Source: JBMDXB01 sp048594975 (GTDB lineage: Bacteria > Acidobacteriota > Vicinamibacteria > Vicinamibacterales > 2-12-FULL-66-21). From it: a stretch of 64,000 nucleotides of DNA. The stretch lies in contig JBMDXQ010000141.1 of the NCBI GenBank assembly GCA_048594975.1, positions 62,001 through 126,000 on the forward strand. Reading direction: 5' to 3'. A program made the translations under genes and the position numbers. The notes below the pieces were generated by a model. That model had not been told where the DNA came from, did no database searches, and worked only from the letters and a program-made list of their open reading frames with translations. This document shows positions 51,863 through 60,300 of this stretch, one piece after another (position 1 is the stretch's first letter; every line of letters starts with the position of its first letter).

Positions 51863-53977
51863 CTACAGAGATCCGCCCGCACCGAGCCACCGCGCCAGCC
51901 AGGCGTGAATCTCGCCGTAGAAGAAACGGCTGTTCTCGCCGCGCAGGACCCAGTGGTTCTCCTCGGGAAAGACGATGAGGCGAGACGGCACCTTCATGCG
52001 CTGCAGCGCGCTCCACAACTGGATTGCGTTATTCATGGGCACGCGGTAATCGCGCTCGCCGACGGTCACCAGCATCGGCGTCTTCAGGTTACCGGCGCGC
52101 GAGAGCGGGTTCTGCTTCGTCCAGACCGGCGCACTTTCCCACGGGGGGCCGCCAGCGTTGCGCTCGCGCCCGTACACGATGTCGCTCGTGCCCCACTGCT
52201 GCGCCTGGTCGAACAGCCCGGCGTGGCTGACGAGCGCCTTGTAGCGGGTAGTCGTCACCGCGAGCCAGTTGGCCAGGTGCCCGCCGTAGCTGGCGCCTGC
52301 CGCCGCCATGCGCGTGCCGTCGATGTAGGCGTACCGCTTGACCGCTTCGTCGGCAGCCTGGTTGATCTCGAGCCCCGGGCCTTCCAGCGGGTCACCCTGG
52401 ATGCCCTGCGCGAAGGTCTCGCCGTACCCGGTCGAGCCGGTGTAGTTGGTCAGGAGCACGACATAACCGGGGCTGGCGAGCAGGTGGTAGTTCCAGCGTA
52501 TGACGAACTGATCGATCCACATCGAGTGCGGCCCGCCGTGCATGAGAACGAGCAGCGGGTACTTCTTCGACGGCTCGAATCCCGGCGGCAGCGCGAGGAA
52601 GTTGTGGATCCGCGCCCCGCGCGCGCTCGTGAACGTGAACTCCAGGAGCGGCCGCCAGTCGATCTGCGCGGCCCGCTCGGCGTTGAAGCTCGTGAGCGGC
52701 GTCCATTTGCCGGTGGGAGGATCGATACGGCCCACTTCCGGCGGGTGCACGGCACTCTCCCAGTTTGCGACGATCACCGGGCCGGGCGCCGAGCGCGCGA
52801 CCGCGAGGGCACCGAGGGTACCGGCGGAGAGCGAACCGACCTCGGCAACCGTGCCGCCCCCCTGTGCCACGGCGAACAGCTTCTGGCGGCCCTGATCTTC
52901 CGCCAGGAAGTACACCGATCCGCCGTCCGGTGCCGCCTGGAAGGTCCCCATCGAGCGATCGAACGCCTTCGTCACGATTTCCGGGGGGCCGGCAGCCGGC
53001 CAGGCCCAGCGCGCGAGCCGTGTCAGGTTGTACACCCGGTCGGTGATCGGTTCGCGCTCCGCGAACAGGAACTTGCCGTCGACGCTGAACCTGGGCTGGC
53101 CGTACGAGGCGGTGTCCTTCGTCAGCTGCTTCGGCTCGCCGCCGTCGGCACTCACCAGCCACAACGACTGGACGACCTCCGCAGACGCCGCCTCGTGGCG
53201 GTTGGTGGTGGCAGCGAACACCACGCCGGTGCCGTCCGGCGTCCACGTGGCGGCAATGGTGTCGCTGCCCGACCCGGCCTGGCCGGCAAAGCCCCTGCCC
53301 GACGCCAGCTGCGAACGCGCCAGGATGTCCTTCGCCGCCGCTCCGGGCTCGAGCGGCTGCACCAGCAGGCTGGGACGACGATCGTCGAGCCAGCGGTCCC
53401 AGTCTCGGATCGGAAACGTGTCGTACACCCGCGCGTTCCATTTCCGGGCACGCCGGTCCTCGGCCGTCTTCCGGTTCTCCTCATCCGTGGCCGCGCCAGG
53501 ATAGACATCGCTCACGAAGAGGACGGCGCGGCCGTCCGCCCGCCACAGCGGCGTGCGCGCACCGGTGGACACGCTGGTGACGCGCCGAGCTTCCCCGCCG
53601 TCCAATTCGATCACGTAGATCTGCGGCAGGTCGTCGCCCTCGCGGCGCGCCGAGAAGGCGAGCCGACGGCTGTCCGCGCTCCACGCGGCGCCGCTCTCGC
53701 CGCCCCGCGTCGACGTCAGACGGCGCGGCGGGGTCCGGCCATCGGTGGCGATCAACCACAGGTCGCTGGCCTGGTCGCGCTCGTCGTAGGCCGGCTCGGC
53801 CACCTGGACCGCGGCCCATCGGCCGTCAGGGCTGACGGCCAGCCCGCTCAGCCGCTTGGCGCGCCAGACGTCCTCGTGTGTGATCGGCCGTTTCTGGGCG
53901 GCGGCGGCGCTCGACAGGAGCATCGCAACGGCGAGCACCCCGAGCGCGCGAGTCGTTCGCAACATCATACGGTCCAC
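51863..53977 (-). CDS. S9 family serine peptidase (prolyl oligopeptidase/acylaminoacyl type), secreted
   Basis: A 704-residue secreted peptidase. A signal peptide (about 1-27) precedes a beta-propeller with repeats such as LSGLAVSPDGRWAAVQVAEP, WSADSRRLAFSAR and WTPDGTGVVFA. The C-terminal alpha/beta-hydrolase domain has S563 in AGASYGGHLANW, the catalytic aspartate in VTVGERDYRVP and the histidine in PEENHWVL. The family cleaves short peptides. It is an S9C-like subtype. The start could also be at an ATG a few codons inside (MLRTTRALG). Confidence 0.95.
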   Translation of the reverse strand: MDRMMLRTTRALGVLAVAMLLSSAAAAQKRPITHEDVWRAKRLSGLAVSPDGRWAAVQVAEPAYDERDQASDLWLIATDGRTPPRRLTSTRGGESGAAWSADSRRLAFSARREGDDLPQIYVIELDGGEARRVTSVSTGARTPLWRADGRAVLFVSDVYPGAATDEENRKTAEDRRARKWNARVYDTFPIRDWDRWLDDRRPSLLVQPLEPGAAAKDILARSQLASGRGFAGQAGSGSDTIAATWTPDGTGVVFAATTNRHEAASAEVVQSLWLVSADGGEPKQLTKDTASYGQPRFSVDGKFLFAEREPITDRVYNLTRLARWAWPAAGPPEIVTKAFDRSMGTFQAAPDGGSVYFLAEDQGRQKLFAVAQGGGTVAEVGSLSAGTLGALAVARSAPGPVIVANWESAVHPPEVGRIDPPTGKWTPLTSFNAERAAQIDWRPLLEFTFTSARGARIHNFLALPPGFEPSKKYPLLVLMHGGPHSMWIDQFVIRWNYHLLASPGYVVLLTNYTGSTGYGETFAQGIQGDPLEGPGLEINQAADEAVKRYAYIDGTRMAAAGASYGGHLANWLAVTTTRYKALVSHAGLFDQAQQWGTSDIVYGRERNAGGPPWESAPVWTKQNPLSRAGNLKTPMLVTVGERDYRVPMNNAIQLWSALQRMKVPSRLIVFPEENHWVLRGENSRFFYGEIHAWLARWLGAGGSL

Positions 53978-54102
53978 TTCGAATGACGCCGTTGAATCGG
54001 CCCATTGTATGGCACACCCATTGCGACCGGACGAGGGTCAGGACCAAGGCGGCGCCTCTCGGGGACAGCCGTACCCGGCGCGCCACGCACGCGAGGAGAG
54101 TC

Positions 54103-54393
54103 ATGGCAGACAAACACAATCCCACCCGCTCGTCGAACCTGGAGGAGGCGGCGCACGATCCATCGGCCATGGAGGAGACGCAAGGCGATCGCTGGACGTC
54201 GGATCCCGACACCGTCGAGGTGGCCGAGCGCTACAGCGAAGGGATCGGGGACATCGACGAAGGCAGCGGCGGCATCTCCAACCGACCGCTCCCCGAGGAA
54301 GTGGAGCGCCAGCGCAACCTGCCGGAGCGCGGCAGCAGCCGCGACGAGAAGCGTCACGAAGGCGAGCACGGCGAAGGCGAGCTGGAGTCATGA
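54103..54393 (+). CDS. Small acidic hydrophilic protein
   Basis: A 96-residue very hydrophilic protein rich in Glu, Asp, Arg and Gly (SSNLEEAAHDPSAMEETQGD near the start, VERQRNLPERGSSRDEKRHE near the end). It is predicted disordered, with no signal or membrane segment. The start has GAGGAGAG upstream. Its stop overlaps the next gene (ATGA at 54390-54393). The composition recalls desiccation-associated hydrophilins, but there is no alignable motif, so the function is unknown. Confidence 0.6.
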   Translation: MADKHNPTRSSNLEEAAHDPSAMEETQGDRWTSDPDTVEVAERYSEGIGDIDEGSGGISNRPLPEEVERQRNLPERGSSRDEKRHEGEHGEGELES

Positions 54394-54596
54394 GCGGCGA
54401 GCGGCACGCGCCGATCGCGCAGCCGACGTCCGAGCGCACCGCGGATCAACCGACGCCGAGCGCGAGCGGGCTCGCGGCGAAGCGGCCCGACAGGCGCGAC
54501 GAGCGTATCGCGGCCGACGAGCGCGACGTCGTCTCGCGAACCGACCGCGGCCAGGCGGAGACGCCGCGGCGATACGAACGGCGCAACGACGAGTAG
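54390..54596 (+). CDS. Small Arg/Asp-rich protein, coupled to the previous gene
   Basis: A 68-residue charged protein (PTPSASGLAAKRPDRRDERI, ADERDVVSRTDRGQAE). It starts at the ATG that overlaps the previous stop, which suggests translational coupling and real use. It has no recognised domain, no signal and no cysteine. Its stop (TAG, 54594-54596) borders the short-word array at the convergent junction. Confidence 0.5.
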   Translation: MSGERHAPIAQPTSERTADQPTPSASGLAAKRPDRRDERIAADERDVVSRTDRGQAETPRRYERRNDE

Positions 54597-54625
54597 ACCG
54601 GTCGCGAACGATCCGTTGAGAACGA
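54597..54625. repeat. Short-word array between two stops
   Basis: The whole 29-base gap between the convergent stops is GGTCGCGAACGATC-type sequence followed by GAGAACGATC. It closely matches the reverse complement of 35983-36040 and shares GTCGCGAACGATCCGT with 4774-4790. Confidence 0.65.
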
Positions 54626-55339
54626 TCAGAACAGGTACAGCAACGATGCGCTGGCGGTCGGCACGGTGCGCCAGCCCTCGCTGAAGTCCGACGCGCCCTC
54701 CCGCACGGCGAACCCGGCGTCGCCGCGGATTCCGAAGCGGCGCCGGCGCTCGCTGAACCAGAACTTCAGGCCCGCCCCGGCGTGGTACTGCTGGCCGGTC
54801 TCCACCAGCTCGTTTCCCTCGTGCAACTCGCGCGCGTAGCCCCAGCCCGCGGTGACGAACGGCACGCCGCGGCCCTGCGCGAACGACAGCGGCAGAAGGT
54901 GAACGACCACCGACCCGTCGAACAGATACCGCGAAATTGTTTCCGTGACGGTCGCGGCGTCGGCACCCTCGAAGTCGCCCGAAACGCGGACGCCCAGCAC
55001 CGGCTTCGAGTACTGGAAGCCGCCTTCGATCGAGACGCTTCGGGACAGGTAGACGCCAAGCCGCGCGACCAGGCCGGAGGCGGCGTCCAGCCGCGACGTC
55101 GAGTCGAACAGCTGCAGCGGGCTCGATCCGGTCGTCGGGTTGCGGGTCAGGAGGGCGGGCGTGCCGCCGAGATCATATCCCTGCGCCCAGAGGACGCCGC
55201 CGCTGAGCTCGACCGACCCGCTGCGCGGCGCCGGCGCGCCAAGCCAGATCTGGCCGGCCGCAGGACGGGGGATCGCTCCGAAGATGACCGCCGCCGCAAG
55301 GGCGGCAAGCCAGTGGCGTGACGACTGGCGCGCGCTCAT
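54626..55339 (-). CDS. Outer-membrane beta-barrel-like protein
   Basis: A 237-residue secreted protein with a signal peptide (about 1-29) and alternating strands (SVELSGGVLWAQGYDLGG, SVSIEGGFQYSKPVLGVRVS, YHAGAGLKFWF). It ends SASLLYLF, with the terminal Phe typical of barrels inserted by BamA. I do not recognise a named family. It starts by a 4-base overlap with the matrixin gene and is the last gene of the lpxD operon. Confidence 0.75.
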   Translation of the reverse strand: MSARQSSRHWLAALAAAVIFGAIPRPAAGQIWLGAPAPRSGSVELSGGVLWAQGYDLGGTPALLTRNPTTGSSPLQLFDSTSRLDAASGLVARLGVYLSRSVSIEGGFQYSKPVLGVRVSGDFEGADAATVTETISRYLFDGSVVVHLLPLSFAQGRGVPFVTAGWGYARELHEGNELVETGQQYHAGAGLKFWFSERRRRFGIRGDAGFAVREGASDFSEGWRTVPTASASLLYLF

Positions 55340-56334
55340 TTGGGCTGCACCACGATTTCGATGCCGTTTGCGCTTCCGCCCCGGGGGACGGCGATCAGTT
55401 GGTCGTGGAACGTCGCCCTGAAGTCCACGTCCACGCCGAGCGTCACCTCGAAGAAGCTCTCGATGTCGCCGTCGTCGAGCGGCTCGACGCGCAGGACGTG
55501 CGGCCCGGGATCCAGGCCGGAAATGGTGAACGCGCCGGTGTCGTTCACCGAGAACCCACCGACCAGCACCCCGGTCCGGGGGTTGAACGCGGTGACGTGC
55601 GCGCCGATGACGCCACGGCCCGCCTTCCTGACGCGCCCGCTGATGCTGCCGGTGGCGTCACGGAAGTCCCCGGCCGGGTACACGTCGGAGATGCCCGCGA
55701 CGTCGTCCGCCCTGAGGCTGCGGCCGACGGTCGTGCCGGCAGAGAAGGCGACGGGGAACATGACGGTCTCAGCGCCGAGGACGCGGCGGCCGCCGGGGCT
55801 GATCTCGGTTTCGCCGAGCGCCGAGTGCGCCAACCCGAGCAGGTGGCCGATCTCGTGGACCGCAATCGACTCGACGTCGAACCGCGTCGCCTCCCCGCCG
55901 GCCGCAACCGACCAGTCGAAGGCCGAGTTGAAGAAGATGTCCGATTCGATGAGCTCGCCGCTCACCTGGTCGAGGAAGAACGTGGTCGCGCCGAGCACGC
56001 GATCGAGGTCAGGCCGGTCCACGAACCCGAGCGTGGTCTGGCCATCGCCGGCAACCGGATTGGCCGCGGTGAACCCGACGAATTCCGACGAGACCGCCGC
56101 GGTCTCCACCTCCTGCCACGACGCGAAGCCACGGGCGATCGCCTCCTGCAGCTGCGGCGCCGATACGCCGCCGCCACTGCGATTGGTGACGAAGTAGCGG
56201 ATCGGCAAGGATCCCCAGCGCAGCGTGACCGTCCGGCCACCCGCGCGGGCGCCCAGCTTCAGATATGCCTCCGCCGGCGTCCCCGCGCCGACGGCGAGCG
56301 CTGCGACCAATACCGCGATGACGGTGCGCGTCAT
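55336..56334 (-). CDS. Matrixin-like metalloprotease with C-terminal beta-sandwich
   Basis: A 332-residue secreted protein with a signal peptide (about 1-23). The zinc motif HEIGHLLGLAH is at 160-170, matching HExxHxxGxxH of matrixins, and a methionine in ETVMFPVAF (near 191) suits the Met-turn. A C-terminal carboxypeptidase-regulatory-like domain follows (SISGRVRKAGRGVIGAHVTA, FTISGLDPGPHVLRVEPLDD). It probably cleaves proteins outside the cell. It overlaps both neighbours by four bases, so all three are coupled. Confidence 0.9.
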   Translation of the reverse strand: MTRTVIAVLVAALAVGAGTPAEAYLKLGARAGGRTVTLRWGSLPIRYFVTNRSGGGVSAPQLQEAIARGFASWQEVETAAVSSEFVGFTAANPVAGDGQTTLGFVDRPDLDRVLGATTFFLDQVSGELIESDIFFNSAFDWSVAAGGEATRFDVESIAVHEIGHLLGLAHSALGETEISPGGRRVLGAETVMFPVAFSAGTTVGRSLRADDVAGISDVYPAGDFRDATGSISGRVRKAGRGVIGAHVTAFNPRTGVLVGGFSVNDTGAFTISGLDPGPHVLRVEPLDDGDIESFFEVTLGVDVDFRATFHDQLIAVPRGGSANGIEIVVQPK

Positions 56335-56891
56335 CGCGCGCTCCCGTCGCCGAGCGCGGCGCGGACCTGCGCACGGAACGTGTCGAGCGGCACCGGCTGC
56401 CGGTCCGCCGCCCCGCGCGTCACCCGCTGCGGCGTCGCGCCGTGCGCCACCAGCGCCGGGGGCACGACGACGCGGCGGCCGCTCCCGAGCTCACGCCGCA
56501 CCCGGAACACGCCCTGGCTCAGGCCGAAGACGTGCGCCACCGCGGGGCCATCGGCCCTGAGGAAGAGCACGACCTCTTCGCCGGCGCGAAACTCCGGCGC
56601 GCCCACCATCAACGCGCGGTACCGTCCGATCGTGCCGCCCGGCACCCTGAACGTGACGCGTCCACCCGGGCCGCCCTTGAGGTAGGAGGCCGCCTCGAGC
56701 GTCACGACGGTTTCGATCCGGAAGCGATCCTCGGTCCACCCGGGACGGACCTCGACGACCGTCCCGTGGACGATGACCTGCGAGCCGTTGACGATCTCGC
56801 GGAATTCGGCGGGGACGAGCACGGTAGCGTGCAGCGGCCACGCGGCGGCGACGAGAACGAGGCACACGACTGGAATCAGCACACGGCGCAT
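56331..56891 (-). CDS. Secreted hypothetical protein, matrixin partner
   Basis: A 186-residue protein with a signal peptide (MRRVLIPVVCLVLVAAAWPL) and a compact beta-rich body (SQVIVHGTVVEVRPGW, VTLEAASYLKGGPGG, VTFRVPGGTIGRYRALMVG, FRAGEEVVLFLRADGP). The pattern resembles a small secreted family seen near matrixins in Acidobacteria; I cannot name it. It overlaps the matrixin start by four bases. The ATG at 56891 was chosen for the signal peptide. Confidence 0.75.
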   Translation of the reverse strand: MRRVLIPVVCLVLVAAAWPLHATVLVPAEFREIVNGSQVIVHGTVVEVRPGWTEDRFRIETVVTLEAASYLKGGPGGRVTFRVPGGTIGRYRALMVGAPEFRAGEEVVLFLRADGPAVAHVFGLSQGVFRVRRELGSGRRVVVPPALVAHGATPQRVTRGAADRQPVPLDTFRAQVRAALGDGSAR

Positions 56892-56917
56892 AGCAGGAGT
56901 GTAGCCGATGGCGGCAG

Positions 56918-58057
56918 TCAGGTTCTCCGTGCGACGTCGCGCACGGCGCGGGCGGCGCGCGCGCTCGCGCCGGGCGGGCCGAGCTGCGCGCGCACTTCGC
57001 GCAGTTCCGCACGTACGAAAGTCGCGCGCGCGGGATCGAGCAGGATCTTCAACGCCTCCTCGGCGACGGCGCGCGGAGTGAAGGCATCCTGGATCAGTTC
57101 GGGGACGACCGTGCGGCCGGCAACCAGGTTCGCCATCGCGTAGGTGCGAACGTGTACGAACGGCTTGCCCAGCCGGTAAGTCACGGGCGAGAGCCGGTAG
57201 ACCACCACCATCGGACACTCGTGCAAGGCCGCCTGCACGGTGATCGTGCCCGACGCGACGAGCGCCACGTCGGCGGCGGCCAGCACCCCGTCGGCGTTGC
57301 CGTCGACGACGAGGCACGGGGCAGCGCCGTTCTGCAGCCGCTCGAGCGCGGCGAGCATCTCACGCGGGACGTGCGGCGCGCGGGCGAGCAGGAACTGCGC
57401 GCGGGGCAGACGGTAGCGGATCAGCGCCGCGGCTGCGACGAGGCCCGGCAGGATCCGGCTCACCTCGTTGCGCCGGCTCCCGGGAAGCAGCGCGACCACC
57501 GGCGAATCCGGGTCGAGGCCGTGCTTCCGCAGGAAGGCGCCGCGCGGTTCCGGCGCGGGAGTCAGATCCAGGAGCGGGTGGCCGACCCATTCGACCGGCA
57601 CCTGCGCCTCGCGGTAGATCGCCTCCTCGAACGGGAAGATCACCAGCACGCGGTCGGCGATGCGCCGCATCGTCGCGATCCGCCCACGCCGCCACGCCCA
57701 CAGCTGCGGGCTGATGTAATAGACGACCGGCACGCCTAGCCGCTTCATCGCCCGGGCGAGCACGAAGTTGAAATCGGGAAAGTCGATGGCCACGAATACG
57801 TCCGGGCGCGTCCGTTTCGCGTGCGCGACGAGCCGGCGGTAGGTCGCGTAGGCACGCGGCAGCAGCCCCGCGACTTCGAGCAGTCCGGTGACCGACAGCC
57901 CGCGGAAATCGCCGACGAGGTCGGCACCGGCCCGGCGCAGATGATCGCTCCCGAATCCAGAGATGGCCGCGGCGGGATCGAGCCGGCGGATCTCGGCCGC
58001 GAGCGCGCCGGCATAGATATCGCCGGACGGCTCGCCGCACGAGATCATCACGTGCAT
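56918..58057 (-). CDS. lpxB: Lipid-A-disaccharide synthase LpxB
   Basis: A 379-residue glycosyltransferase of lipid A synthesis that condenses UDP-2,3-diacylglucosamine and lipid X. It acts at the inner membrane. The ATG at 58057 places GEPSGDIYAGAL at residue 7, as usual. Other marks are DFRGLSVTGLLEV, AIDFPDFNFVLARAMK, YYISPQLWAWRRGRI, FPFEEAIYREAQVPVEWVGH, LLPGSRRNEV, ALVASGTITVQAAL and ANLVAGRTVVPELIQ. With lpxD in the same operon it indicates a lipid A-containing outer membrane. Confidence 0.96.
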   Translation of the reverse strand: MHVMISCGEPSGDIYAGALAAEIRRLDPAAAISGFGSDHLRRAGADLVGDFRGLSVTGLLEVAGLLPRAYATYRRLVAHAKRTRPDVFVAIDFPDFNFVLARAMKRLGVPVVYYISPQLWAWRRGRIATMRRIADRVLVIFPFEEAIYREAQVPVEWVGHPLLDLTPAPEPRGAFLRKHGLDPDSPVVALLPGSRRNEVSRILPGLVAAAALIRYRLPRAQFLLARAPHVPREMLAALERLQNGAAPCLVVDGNADGVLAAADVALVASGTITVQAALHECPMVVVYRLSPVTYRLGKPFVHVRTYAMANLVAGRTVVPELIQDAFTPRAVAEEALKILLDPARATFVRAELREVRAQLGPPGASARAARAVRDVARRT

Positions 58058-58077
58058 GTCGCGACGGTGCGCGCCGG

Positions 58078-60300
58078 TCAGCTGGGGCGGGTGAAGAGCG
58101 CCGGGTCGACCGGCACGTTGTAGCGGACGCTGCGCACGAGACGCTCGATGGTGGGCAGGCCAGGCGCGCTGAGCATCGTCCGGAACGCGACCTTGATCCC
58201 GTCGACGTCGCGGTAGTCGGAGAATGACTCCTCGAAAACGAGCGGCCTGTCGCCGGTAATGTACCGCTGCCGGACGACGAGCGCGGAGTCGGGATCGAGC
58301 ATCAGCGTGACGGCTGCCATGCCGGGCGCCTGCACGTCGAGCGCGGGCATCGCCCGGCCGGCCTCGATCACGTCCGGGCGGCGCGACGCCGTCATCCGGC
58401 CCTCGGCGACGCCGAGCAGCAGCCGGAGCACGTCGCGCTGCACGCGGCCGCGCAGCTCGGCGGCCAGCGCGGGCGGCGCCAGGCGCGCGCCGCGCCCGTT
58501 CTGCACCCAGCACTCGCCGCGGTCGAACACCTGCACCAGCCGGCCGCCGGGCATCATCGCGTCGGTCCGGAACCGGTCGGGATACTCGATCGAGGTCGTC
58601 ACCGGGAACGTCGCGCGCTCCCCGGCGTCGTCGACTGTCATGTCAGCGCGGCTGACGATCGTCCGGATCGAGCGGAGGCGCTCCAGCCCCCCCTTGGCGG
58701 CGATGGAGCGCGCCACCAGGTCGGCGGCCTGCTGCTGCCCGACCGCGTGCGGCAGGGCTGCCGCCCCGGGCGTGAACGACACCGGCTGCAGCCGCTGGCC
58801 CCCCGCGCCAGGCGCACGGCGGGGCGGCGGGACGGCCGCGGCGCTGCGCCGCCTCAGGTCCGGTGCGGTCAGGTCGAGCTCGCGCGCGGGGATGCGCTCG
58901 ACCTGGTCGAAGCCGACTGCCGGGAGCTGCTTGATGAACACGCCGGCGTCGCCGACGAGCACGATCGACAGCCGGTCCGGGTGCAGGTACTTCTGCGACA
59001 CGCGCTGGATGTCGTCCACCGTCACGGCGTTGACCAGGTCGCGGAACCGTTCCATTTCCTGCAGGTCGATCCCGAACACCACCGCGTGGATCACCTGCAC
59101 GGCAATCGCGCCGGGCGTCTCGATGGTCAGCGGGAAGCTGCCGCTGATGTAGGCCTGCGCTTCCGAGAGCTCGCGCGGCTGCACGCGCTGGCGCTGCAGG
59201 CGGGCCAGCTCGTCGACCAGCAGGCGCAGCGCCTCGGCGGTCGTTTCCGATCGCGTGTCAGTTTCGGCGACGATGTCGCCCGTCTCCTTGAGCGCGTTGA
59301 TCTCCGCGGAGGCGCCGTAGGTGAGCCCCCGCTCCGAGCGCAGCACGCGGTGCAGCCGGTTGCCGCCCTCGCCGCCGAGAATGCGCATCGCGAGGTTCAG
59401 GGCGATGTAGTCCGGATGCTTGCGTGGCAACGCGATGTTGCCGGCGCGAATCTCGGTCTGCGCCGAGCCCGGTCGATCGACGACGACCACGCGCCTGGTC
59501 GGCGGCGGCGGATCGACGGGCTTGATGGCTTCCTGCGCGCTGCGTCCCCAGGAGCCGAACGCGCGCTCGGCGCCGGCGAACGCTTCCTCCGCCGAGACGT
59601 CGCCGACGATCGCGAGGATGGCGTTGTTGGCGCCGAACCAGGCCTTGTGGAACCGCACCAGGTCGTCGCGCGTGATCGAGGCGACCGACTCGGGGGTCCC
59701 GGAATCCGGCTTCCCGTAGGGATGGAAGCCGTAGACCAGCCGGTCGAAGACCACGCCGGCGAGGTATTCCGGGTCGTCGTAGCTCACCTTGAGCCCGGAG
59801 AGCAGCTGCTGCCGGTGCCGCTCGATCTCCTCGGGCGCGAACACCGGGTTGCGCGCGACGTCGGACACGAGGTCGAGCCCGAGGTCGAAGCTGTCCTTCA
59901 TGACCAGGCCGGTGACGAACGTCAGGTCGGTGCCGGAGCCGGTGCCGATCGCGCCGCCGATCGAGTCGATGGTGCTGGCGATCTGCGCGGCGGTCCGCGT
60001 GGTCGTCCCCTGGTCGAGGAGGCCGGCCATGAACGACGCGACGCCCGGCCTGTCATTGGGATCGTGCGCGCCGCCGGCGCGCACGATCAGCCGGAAGCTG
60101 ACGGCCGGCTGTTCGTGGTGCGAGACCGCGATGACCTGGAGCCCGTTCTTGAGCGTCCGTACCTGGTACGGCGGGAACTTCACGTCGCGCGCCGCGGTCG
60201 GGCGCGGCGGCCGCTCCGAGGGCCACTCGCGGACCTGCGCCGCCGCCGGCGAGGCCAGGCACGCGGCCATCAGCAGGGCCGGCGCGAGCCGGCGCCTCAC
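58078..60300 (-). CDS. M16 family protein, non-catalytic subunit type
   Basis: A 740-residue secreted protein with a signal peptide (to about 22) and two M16 domains up to about 480. At the place where active members have HxxEH it reads FMAGLLDQG, so the zinc site is absent. It should be the partner of the active M16 encoded by the next gene upstream, like the two chains of mitochondrial processing peptidase. The Arg/Tyr pair of the second half is seen in RLHRVLRSERGLTYGAS. A C-terminal extra region (about 540-740) resembles LolA-like outer-membrane lipoprotein sorting folds. It overlaps the upstream gene by four bases. Confidence 0.9.
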   Translation of the reverse strand: MRRRLAPALLMAACLASPAAAQVREWPSERPPRPTAARDVKFPPYQVRTLKNGLQVIAVSHHEQPAVSFRLIVRAGGAHDPNDRPGVASFMAGLLDQGTTTRTAAQIASTIDSIGGAIGTGSGTDLTFVTGLVMKDSFDLGLDLVSDVARNPVFAPEEIERHRQQLLSGLKVSYDDPEYLAGVVFDRLVYGFHPYGKPDSGTPESVASITRDDLVRFHKAWFGANNAILAIVGDVSAEEAFAGAERAFGSWGRSAQEAIKPVDPPPPTRRVVVVDRPGSAQTEIRAGNIALPRKHPDYIALNLAMRILGGEGGNRLHRVLRSERGLTYGASAEINALKETGDIVAETDTRSETTAEALRLLVDELARLQRQRVQPRELSEAQAYISGSFPLTIETPGAIAVQVIHAVVFGIDLQEMERFRDLVNAVTVDDIQRVSQKYLHPDRLSIVLVGDAGVFIKQLPAVGFDQVERIPARELDLTAPDLRRRSAAAVPPPRRAPGAGGQRLQPVSFTPGAAALPHAVGQQQAADLVARSIAAKGGLERLRSIRTIVSRADMTVDDAGERATFPVTTSIEYPDRFRTDAMMPGGRLVQVFDRGECWVQNGRGARLAPPALAAELRGRVQRDVLRLLLGVAEGRMTASRRPDVIEAGRAMPALDVQAPGMAAVTLMLDPDSALVVRQRYITGDRPLVFEESFSDYRDVDGIKVAFRTMLSAPGLPTIERLVRSVRYNVPVDPALFTRPS

